NCBI GenBank assembly: GCA_005773145.1
Contig: SXHS01000230.1
Span: 1-15,010 of the forward strand
From: Planctomycetaceae bacterium
GTDB lineage: Bacteria; Planctomycetota; Planctomycetia; Pirellulales; Pirellulaceae
Length of the DNA stretch: 15,010 bases
Reading direction: 5' to 3'
Of the stretch, positions 1 through 6,750 are shown in pieces. Each line of letters starts with the position of its first letter. The stretch's first letter is position 1. Below the pieces are notes generated by a model. The model had not been told where the DNA came from. It was given only the letters and a program-made list of their open reading frames with translations, and searched no databases. Both the position numbers and the translations under genes were made by a program.

Positions 1-3000
1 ATCGACGTGGCCAGTTTGCTCAATGACGTTAAGGCCTATCTCAAGTCCGGAAATGGGCGGTTGGATGGCGAAAAATTGGAGATTGAAAACCTCGGACATC
101 GACTGGTGACTCGTAATGAAGCTCGCTACCTGGGAAAACAAGTGGCCTCGTGGCAAGTGGAATTGAAGCCGCAAGAACATCACTTTGACCGCCGTGAGTC
201 CATTGCGACGCCGCTGCAGACGCCGGGCGCGTACCTGATCACCGCCCGCTTGGAAGGGGGCAACACCAGCAAACTAGTCCTGTGGGTCGCTGATACGGCG
301 ATCGTGAAAAAAACACTTGACAAGGCCAACCTCTACTTCGTGGCCGACGCCGTCACGGGACGGCCCATTGAGCGCGCCAATGTTGAGTTCTTCGGCTATC
401 ACGTGGAACAGGACGAAAACCAGCGATTTCACGTTACGACCACCTCGTTCGCCGAACACACCGATGCCAATGGCCTGCTCATCCCCAAAGCCAAGGATCA
501 ACTGGAAGACCATCAGTGGTTGGTAATTGCCCGTACTAAAGGGACGGGCAAGAGCGGTGGACGATTTGCGTTCCACGGTTTCCGCCACGTATGGACGGCA
601 CAGTTGTACGACGGCGAATACAATGAGACCAAAGCCCTCTTCATGACCGACCGGCCCGTGTATCGCCCGGGGCAGCCCGTGCATTACAAATTCTGGATCG
701 GCCAAGCCAAGTACGACCAACCGGACGCGTCGCCGTACGCCGACCAGACGTTTCTGGTGGAGATCCTCGACAACAAGGGGGAGAAAATTCACAGCCAGCA
801 GCTCAAGACCGATGCCTACGGCGGTGCGGAAGCGAGCTGGAATCTGCCCAAGGACTGCGGATTAGGACAATACCAATTGCAACTGGTCGATGGTAATAAC
901 CAGCGCGCGTTCCAATTGGGTGGCAATTCCTTCCGCGTCGAGGAATACAAGAAGCCCGAGTTCGAAGTGATCGTTGAAGCGCCCAAGGATCCCGTCAAGC
1001 TGGGGGAGACCATCACGGCCACGGTGAAGGCCCAATACTATTTTGGCTCGCCGGTCAGTGAGGGAACGGTCAAGTACAAGATCATGCGCACGGAGCAATC
1101 CAATTCGTGGTACCCATACGCACCGTGGGACTGGTGCTACGGCCCCGGCTATTGGTGGTTCGCGTACGACTACCCGTGGTACCGCGGCTGGTCGAATTGG
1201 GTCGGCTGTATCCGCCCGATTCCCTGGTGGTGGGGCTGGTTCCCCAAGAATCCTCCCGAACTCGTTGCCGAGCAGGAAGTTGAAATCGGCCCTGACGGCA
1301 CCATTCAAGTACAGATTGATACTCGGCTGGCCAAGGCACTCCACCCGGATCAGGACCACCAGTACACGATCACGGCCGAAGTGCGCGATCCGTCGCGGCG
1401 CATCATCGTCGGCCAAGGCAATGTGTTGGTCGCCCGCAAGCCATTTCAAATCTATACCTGGGTCGACCGTGGCTACTATCGCACAGGGGATGCCATCCAC
1501 GTTACAAGCCTGGCCCAAACCCTCGACCGCAAGCCCGTACAGGGAACTGGGAAGGGAACTCTGCTGAAAATCACCTACGACCCTCAGCGCGAGCCGATCG
1601 AGACACCGGTCGAAGAATGGGATCTGCAGACGAATGCGGAAGGGCAGACCGAGCACACCTTGAAGGCCGCCGCCTCGGGCCAATATCGTCTTTCCATCAA
1701 AGTCACCGACGCCCAAGGACATGTCGTCGAAGGGGGATATCTGTTTACCGTGATCGGCCCCGACTTTGCTCGCGGCTCGTATCGCTTCAACGACTTGGAA
1801 TTGATTCCGGACAAAAAAGAGTACAAGCCCGGGGATAAGGTACGGCTGCAGATCAACACCGATCGAGCCGACTCGACCGTACTGCTCTTCGTGCGGCCCG
1901 CCAATGGCGTATGCCTGCCGCCGCGGACCATTCGCTTGAAGGGCAAGTCGACCGTCGAAGAAATCGCGGTCATCACTAAGGACATGCCCAATTTCTTCGT
2001 CGAGGCCCTCTCCGTAGCGGATGCGGCCGTGCATGCTGAGACCAAGGAAATTGTCGTACCGCCGGCGAAGAAGTCGCTGAATGTCGAGGTGCTCCCCTCG
2101 GCCGCAACCTACAAGCCGGGTGAAGAAGCCACGGTTCAAGTGCACGTCACCGACGCAACGGGAGAAAATTTTGTTGGCTCGACGGTGGTCACCATCTACG
2201 ACAAGGCGGTCGAGTACATCTCGGGGGGCTCCAACGTTCCGGACATTCGCGAATTCTTCTGGAAATGGCGCCGCCATCACTCACCGCAAACGGAGAGCAG
2301 CCTCGATCGACAGGCCTACAACTTGACCGCGCCCAACGAACTCACCATGCAGGCAATTGGCATCTTCGGCGCAACCGTGGCGGATGAATTGTCGGACACT
2401 GTTGGGAAAGGGGCACAGAATTGGAACTTGTTTCAGTCGAAGTCCAGGAGCAGTTTTGTCCATAGAGGAGGATTCGGTGGTGCCGCGATGGAGTCTGCGG
2501 CCCCCATATCCGCTTTCGGCGAAGGCGCCGCCAGCAGCGAAGATGCCGCCAGCCCGACATTCGCGTTCACAAGCGTCGGCAAGGATGCCGAGGGAGAGGC
2601 TGCGCCCCTGGTCGAGCCGACCGTCCGCAGCCAATTCGCCGATACGGCCCTTTGGGTCGGCGCGTTGCAAACGGATCGGCACGGTAAGGCCCAAGTTCAA
2701 TTGAAAATGCCCGAGAATCTGACCACCTGGATGGTGCGTGTTTGGGGCATGGGACGTGGCACCCAGGTCGGAGCCGGATCAGCGGAGGTCATTACCACTA
2801 AAAACTTGATCTTGCGACTGCAAGCCCCCCGCTTCTTCGTCGAACGAGACCAAGTTACGTTATCGGCCAACGTCCACAATTACTTGAAGACCGACAAGCC
2901 GGTAACCGTGACGTTGGAACTTCCAGGCGCTGAGTTAAAGCCGCTGGATCCGCTCACGCAAGTCGTGAATGTCGCGGCCGGCGGTCAAGAACGCGTCGAC

Positions 3001-4908
3001 TGGAAGGTCGACGTCGTGCGAGAAGGGTCGGCCGTGATCCGCATGAAGGCGCAAACCGACGAGGATGCCGACGCCGTGCAAATGGAGTTCCCCGTCCAGG
3101 TCCACGGCATGCTGAAAACCGAATCGTGGGCTGGCAGCTTGCGGCCTGACGCATCCGAACAAACTCTGAAGTTCCGTATACCGGCCGAGCGGCGGCCGGA
3201 ACAGTCGCTGTTGGAAATTCAATATTCCCCATCGTTGGCCATGGCCATGGTCGATGCGCTCCCCTACCTGGTCGACTATCCCTACGGTTGCACGGAACAA
3301 ACGCTCAATCGGTTCCTCCCCACCGTCATCACTCAAAACGTGCTGCTACGCATGAACCTGGATTTGGCTGCGATCCAAAAGAAGCGTACCAATCTGAATG
3401 CACAAGAATTGGGAACCGCCGAAGAGCGCGCCGCTCAATGGAAACGCTGGGACCGCAATCCGGTCTTCGACCCGGCAGAGGTCCAACAGATGGTTCAGGA
3501 CGGCGTCAAACGACTGACGAACATGCAGAACAGTGATGGCGGTTGGGGCTGGTTCTCGGGTACGTACGAACAGAGTTATCCGCACACCACGGCGGTCGTC
3601 GTGCACGGTCTGCAGATCGCTCAACAAAACGACGTGGCCATCGTTCCGGATGTGTTGGAGCGAGGCTTGCAATGGCTCAAGACCTACCAAGCCGAACAAA
3701 TCCGGCTCCTGGAACGGGCCGCAGGGAAGGAGCAGCCCTACAAATCCCAGGCCGATAACCTGGACGCCATGATCGCCATGATCCTACTCGACGCCGATCA
3801 AGACGCCCAAGCGATGATCGATTTCTTATATCGAGATCGCAACGCGCTGTCCGTGTATGCCAAGGCCATGTTGGGATTGTCGTTGGAGAAGATGGGGGAC
3901 CAACCAAGGTTGCAGATGATCCTGCGCAATCTTGGTCAGTACCTGGTCCAGGACAATGAGAATGACACGGCCTATCTGCGATTGCCCGAGGGTAACTCCT
4001 GGTGGTATTGGTACGGCAGCGATGTCGAGGCCAACGCCTACTACCTGAAATTGCTCGCGCGGACCGATGCCCAAGGCACCATTGCCCCACGGTTGGTGAA
4101 GTATCTCTTAAACAATCGCAAACATGCGACCTATTGGCGCAGCACCCGAGACACGGCCATCTGCGTGGAGGCCTTTGCCGATTTCCTGCGGTCGAGCCAG
4201 GAAACAACTCCCGATATGACCGTGGAGGTCTGGCTGGACGGCCAGAAGCGCCAGGAAGTTGCTATCAATTCAGACAACTTGTTTACCTTTAACAACCGCT
4301 TCGTATTGGCCGGATCGGATGTCACATCCGGGGACCATGAGGTCAGTATCCGTCGGCGTGGCAAGGGGCCCGTCTACTTCAATGTCTACTCCACGAATTT
4401 TACGCTAGAGGATCCCATCACTGCGACTGGCTTGGAAGTGAAGGTCCAACGTCGTTTCTATCGCCTTGTGCCTGCGGAGAAAACGACGAAGGTGGCGGGA
4501 AGTCGCGGCCAACCCGCGGATCAACGCGTCGAAAAGTTTCGCCGCGAGCCGCTCGAAAATCTGGCCACGCTCAAAAGTGGTGAGCTCATCGAAATCGAAC
4601 TCGAGATCGAAAGCAAGAACGACTATGAATACGTGATCTTCGAGGACATGAAGGCCGCGGGGATGGAGCCGGTGGAAGTGCGCAGCGGATACTCAGGAGA
4701 CGGCTTGGGTGCCTACATGGAGTTGCGTGACAACCGGGTGGTGTTCTTCCTGCGGCAACTGGCGCGAGGACGAAATAGCGTGGCGTACCGCATGCGGGCG
4801 GAGATTCCGGGAACCTTCAGTGCCCTCCCCACTAAGGCCGCCGCCATGTACGCCCCCGAATTGCGTGCCAACTCCGACGAATTCGACGTAAAAATCGTCG
4901 ACCCATGA
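1..4908 (+). CDS. Alpha-2-macroglobulin family protein (5' partial)
   Basis: Bacterial alpha-2-macroglobulins are large periplasmic or surface proteins thought to trap attacking proteases through a bait region and a reactive thioester. The frame is open to the left edge, so the start lies upstream; the GTG at 7 is only an internal codon. Residue numbers here count from that GTG. Residues about 1-770 are strings of macroglobulin beta domains, including MG2-like segments such as FMTDRPVYRPGQPVHYKFW. About 810-870 is an Ala/Ser/Gly-rich, bait-like stretch. About 873-965 is the A2M domain (ALWVGAL, then LTTWMVRVWGMG). PYGCTEQ carries the thioester Cys1095 to Gln1098 (DNA 3289-3300), followed by an alpha-alpha toroid thioester domain (NSDGGWGWFSG) to about 1400 and C-terminal beta domains. 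No pbpC-like partner lies on the visible side. An odd Trp/Tyr-rich insert occupies residues 368-412. The family is certain; the protease-trap role is inferred. Confidence 0.95.
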   Translation: MDVASLLNDVKAYLKSGNGRLDGEKLEIENLGHRLVTRNEARYLGKQVASWQVELKPQEHHFDRRESIATPLQTPGAYLITARLEGGNTSKLVLWVADTAIVKKTLDKANLYFVADAVTGRPIERANVEFFGYHVEQDENQRFHVTTTSFAEHTDANGLLIPKAKDQLEDHQWLVIARTKGTGKSGGRFAFHGFRHVWTAQLYDGEYNETKALFMTDRPVYRPGQPVHYKFWIGQAKYDQPDASPYADQTFLVEILDNKGEKIHSQQLKTDAYGGAEASWNLPKDCGLGQYQLQLVDGNNQRAFQLGGNSFRVEEYKKPEFEVIVEAPKDPVKLGETITATVKAQYYFGSPVSEGTVKYKIMRTEQSNSWYPYAPWDWCYGPGYWWFAYDYPWYRGWSNWVGCIRPIPWWWGWFPKNPPELVAEQEVEIGPDGTIQVQIDTRLAKALHPDQDHQYTITAEVRDPSRRIIVGQGNVLVARKPFQIYTWVDRGYYRTGDAIHVTSLAQTLDRKPVQGTGKGTLLKITYDPQREPIETPVEEWDLQTNAEGQTEHTLKAAASGQYRLSIKVTDAQGHVVEGGYLFTVIGPDFARGSYRFNDLELIPDKKEYKPGDKVRLQINTDRADSTVLLFVRPANGVCLPPRTIRLKGKSTVEEIAVITKDMPNFFVEALSVADAAVHAETKEIVVPPAKKSLNVEVLPSAATYKPGEEATVQVHVTDATGENFVGSTVVTIYDKAVEYISGGSNVPDIREFFWKWRRHHSPQTESSLDRQAYNLTAPNELTMQAIGIFGATVADELSDTVGKGAQNWNLFQSKSRSSFVHRGGFGGAAMESAAPISAFGEGAASSEDAASPTFAFTSVGKDAEGEAAPLVEPTVRSQFADTALWVGALQTDRHGKAQVQLKMPENLTTWMVRVWGMGRGTQVGAGSAEVITTKNLILRLQAPRFFVERDQVTLSANVHNYLKTDKPVTVTLELPGAELKPLDPLTQVVNVAAGGQERVDWKVDVVREGSAVIRMKAQTDEDADAVQMEFPVQVHGMLKTESWAGSLRPDASEQTLKFRIPAERRPEQSLLEIQYSPSLAMAMVDALPYLVDYPYGCTEQTLNRFLPTVITQNVLLRMNLDLAAIQKKRTNLNAQELGTAEERAAQWKRWDRNPVFDPAEVQQMVQDGVKRLTNMQNSDGGWGWFSGTYEQSYPHTTAVVVHGLQIAQQNDVAIVPDVLERGLQWLKTYQAEQIRLLERAAGKEQPYKSQADNLDAMIAMILLDADQDAQAMIDFLYRDRNALSVYAKAMLGLSLEKMGDQPRLQMILRNLGQYLVQDNENDTAYLRLPEGNSWWYWYGSDVEANAYYLKLLARTDAQGTIAPRLVKYLLNNRKHATYWRSTRDTAICVEAFADFLRSSQETTPDMTVEVWLDGQKRQEVAINSDNLFTFNNRFVLAGSDVTSGDHEVSIRRRGKGPVYFNVYSTNFTLEDPITATGLEVKVQRRFYRLVPAEKTTKVAGSRGQPADQRVEKFRREPLENLATLKSGELIEIELEIESKNDYEYVIFEDMKAAGMEPVEVRSGYSGDGLGAYMELRDNRVVFFLRQLARGRNSVAYRMRAEIPGTFSALPTKAAAMYAPELRANSDEFDVKIVDP
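1108..1242 (+). other. Trp/Tyr-rich insert in the macroglobulin
   Basis: Within the large macroglobulin, 45 residues contain 12 Trp and 7 Tyr, with many Pro and Gly and two Cys (the C of WDWCY and the C of VGCIRP). The segment lies between a strand reading TVKYKIMRTEQ and a return strand reading PPELVAEQEVEIG, so it looks like a long loop inserted between two strands of one macroglobulin domain. It is too polar and Pro-rich to be a normal transmembrane helix. An aromatic surface patch for binding glycans, membranes or other proteins is possible but is inference only. Confidence 0.7.
3289..3300 (+). other. Thioester motif C-T-E-Q of the macroglobulin
   Basis: The codons TGC ACG GAA CAA encode C-T-E-Q within PYGCTEQ. 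In the alpha-2-macroglobulin/complement family the Cys and Gln of C-x-E-Q form an internal beta-cysteinyl-gamma-glutamyl thioester. All three key residues are present, so the protein should be able to crosslink covalently to its targets. Confidence 0.85.
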
Positions 4909-4956
4909 TGCCGGGCGAGACGGGACGAAGAGCGTGCGCGACCGAGGACTTTTAGG

Positions 4957-6363
4957 CTAGGCCGCCCGATTCGTCCGTTGGTGCAGCAACGACTCGTAGG
5001 TATCCGGTGTCTCAATCAGGCGGAATTTGCCCGACTTGTGATCGACCTGAAAACCGTCGACTTCCTCAATTTGGTAGCGGACCGATCGGTCCATGCGTTT
5101 GCTTTTCAAGACACGCATGAGATATTGATGCATGTCGTGATAGCAGGCCTCTCGCTGGACGGCGGTTAAGTTGGGCTCCAGCTTGGCTCGCAATACAAAG
5201 GACGTATGGTCCAGGATCCTGAGTTGAAAGGCCAACAGGTGTCGGGCGACCAATTCCGTCATCACCAGGGGATGAATGAAGTCGTCCTCGCCCAGTTCGT
5301 TGCGCAAGACGATCGGCCGCTCACACCGTCCGACGACATCGCGCACGACGGTGAAGGGGGATGCTCCTCGACTGCCAGAAGTCGTCGCGTCAGCGGCCTG
5401 AGCGTGTAGCGCATCGTCCATGCGATAACGGATCAGAGGCATGGTGCGATTGAACAAATTAGTGACGCAGGCGTGATGGTCAAACAGCTCATAGATCAGA
5501 TCATCTTCGAACAACATCAGCCCCGACTGTTGGTCACGCGACGCACCCATGAACAAATGTTCACTACAGGCATAAACATTGGAAATGGGTGCCTGAAAGG
5601 CCTGTTCGATGAAGGGGCGGCTGCCGCTCAGCATCGGTTCGCCGGAATTGACGATGCGATCGGGGCGAATCTGCAGTCGCCCGGCGATCTGCTCCAACGC
5701 CAGGACATACAGTGCCGCACCGTATCCCGTGAGTACTCGTGGCTGGAACGCGTTGAGTTCCTGAACCACTTCCGAGATGGGTCGATTGACATCGTAGGCT
5801 CGACAATTGAAGAACAGCCGATTGACCGGACGCGTGCCGGTTAACGCCAGGCTCGCCCCCGTGTAATGTCCCCCCGCCGCGCCCACGAAGGCCATCCGCC
5901 GTCGCAGCGCCAACCGGCCCAGAAATCGCACCTGCTGGCTGCATCCGCGAATCCACTCGCGAATAGTGTACACATAATAGCCGACGAATCCCGACGAGCC
6001 CGAGGTGTGCACAACGTAAAAACGATCTTGGTACAACTCGGTCGGATCGGACGAGTGCTCGACAAATCGCTCCAATCCCTGCCTTCGGATATGGCGGTCG
6101 GTGACGATTTGATCGAAGTGGGTGGCCACTTCCTGCTTGGTAATAACCGGAAAATCCTGTACCTGGCAGTTGCGGGGATCAATACCCAGCCGCTTGATCA
6201 ACGCCGCATAGTACGGCGAATGCCGCTGGGCAAACCTGACCAGCCGTCGAAAACGCTGACGCTGGCTATGCTCCAGGTAGGACCGCGATTGGCGACTCAT
6301 GCGGGCGCGATCGGCGAAGTCGTAGAGCCAATAGGCGCCTTCGAGCAGGTATTTGAGAGGCAT
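4957..6363 (-). CDS. PaaK/CapK-like adenylate-forming enzyme
   Basis: This is a 468-residue member of the adenylate-forming superfamily, close in layout to phenylacetate-CoA ligase, coenzyme F390 synthetase and CapK proteins. Such enzymes activate a carboxylate with ATP. The nucleotide-binding A3 motif is HTSGSSGFVG at residues 119-128. A region like A5 reads VYACSEHLFMG (about 263-273). An A7-like IRYRMDD is at 311-317, followed by VGRCER at 344-349. The frame stays open to 6555, but I chose the ATG at 6361-6363: homology-like sequence begins there, and an AGGGA ribosome binding site lies 9 bases before it. The gene is convergent with the macroglobulin (48 bases between stops) and has no biosynthetic neighbours, so the substrate cannot be named. 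CapK-like members often sit in polysaccharide loci, but that context is absent here. The superfamily is sure; the reaction is unknown. Confidence 0.85.
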   Translation of the reverse strand: MPLKYLLEGAYWLYDFADRARMSRQSRSYLEHSQRQRFRRLVRFAQRHSPYYAALIKRLGIDPRNCQVQDFPVITKQEVATHFDQIVTDRHIRRQGLERFVEHSSDPTELYQDRFYVVHTSGSSGFVGYYVYTIREWIRGCSQQVRFLGRLALRRRMAFVGAAGGHYTGASLALTGTRPVNRLFFNCRAYDVNRPISEVVQELNAFQPRVLTGYGAALYVLALEQIAGRLQIRPDRIVNSGEPMLSGSRPFIEQAFQAPISNVYACSEHLFMGASRDQQSGLMLFEDDLIYELFDHHACVTNLFNRTMPLIRYRMDDALHAQAADATTSGSRGASPFTVVRDVVGRCERPIVLRNELGEDDFIHPLVMTELVARHLLAFQLRILDHTSFVLRAKLEPNLTAVQREACYHDMHQYLMRVLKSKRMDRSVRYQIEEVDGFQVDHKSGKFRLIETPDTYESLLHQRTNRAA

Positions 6364-6374
6364 GGTCGGTGATC

Positions 6375-6415
6375 CCTGGCCGTCCGAAGCAGAACGCCCC
6401 CGGCCGCTGGCCAGG
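6375..6415 (-). promoter_or_regulatory. Possible leader hairpin covering the RBS of the CapK-like gene
   Basis: On the minus strand a perfect 7-base inverted repeat, CCUGGCC and GGCCAGG, is separated by 27 bases. The 3' arm ends inside the AGGGA ribosome binding site, 11 bases before the ATG at 6363. If the stem forms in the mRNA it would partly hide the site. A repeat this short can occur by chance in GC-rich sequence, and the loop contains competing GGCC pairs. Confidence 0.3.
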
Positions 6416-6734
6416 TACCGCCTTACAACACTCCTCTTCGGAAAGCCAAGCACACCCCCTGCAACAGAACGCCTTCCGGCAAAGCAGCTTGCCTGATCGG
6501 CACGACAATGAGTACCCGCATCCGTACCCCACAAGTCAACCACACAACACGGCAACCGATGTTGTAAAAAGCGACTTTTGACTCCATGTTGTCCGCTCCC
6601 GAGCCGGCGACCCTTCGGGCAACGCGGTTTTTGGGTTTGGTGAGGGTGGCTTGCAGCCGTTTGTGTGGGCCAAGCGAGCGGCCGGCGTCAGCCCGTTTCG
6701 GCGCTTCGGCCCGCCGTTTCTCGTCCGTAGCGGC

Positions 6735-6745
6735 TATAATAGAGG
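6735..6745 (+). promoter_or_regulatory. TATAAT box and AGAGG ribosome binding site
   Basis: A perfect TATAAT (6735-6740) runs straight into AGAGG (6741-6745), which is 5 bases before the ATG at 6751. The AGAGG is a good ribosome binding site and fixes that start. If TATAAT were an active -10 box, transcription would begin near 6747 and the message would lose the binding site and be almost leaderless. No TTGACA-like -35 is visible 16-18 bases upstream. The ribosome binding site is well supported; the promoter is uncertain. Confidence 0.45.
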
Positions 6746-6750
6746 TCATT

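Larger units (their letters stand above)
6364..6750. other. Divergent intergenic region
   Basis: These 387 bases separate the CapK-like gene (left, minus) from the PSCyt gene (right, plus), so both promoters should lie here. For the minus gene I see only a TTGACT at 6534-6539 (minus strand) with no good -10 partner. For the plus gene there is a TATAAT at 6735-6740 without a clear -35. A minus-strand open frame of 32 codons lies at 6423-6521. A small CCC-TTC-GGG hairpin near 6610 precedes a run of five T. The frame of the PSCyt gene is open back to 6586, but the sequence there does not look like a signal peptide or a conserved domain. Confidence 0.6.

Noticed and set aside
1108..1242. Transmembrane segment in the aromatic stretch of the macroglobulin
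   Set aside because: Many Pro, Gly, Asp, Asn and Arg residues interrupt it, so no continuous hydrophobic helix of membrane length exists.
862..2280. Long minus-strand open frame (472 codons) inside the macroglobulin gene
   Set aside because: It lies opposite a clearly conserved protein, shows no recognisable domain, and is explained by GC-rich codon use leaving the opposite frame open.
6364..6555. In-frame N-terminal extension of the CapK-like protein
   Set aside because: The ATG at 6363 has a ribosome binding site and starts a family-like N-terminus; the extra 64 residues look non-coding.
6586..6750. In-frame N-terminal extension of the PSCyt protein
   Set aside because: The ATG at 6751 has AGAGG at proper spacing and gives a normal signal peptide; the extension is Arg/Ser/Ala-rich with no conserved feature.
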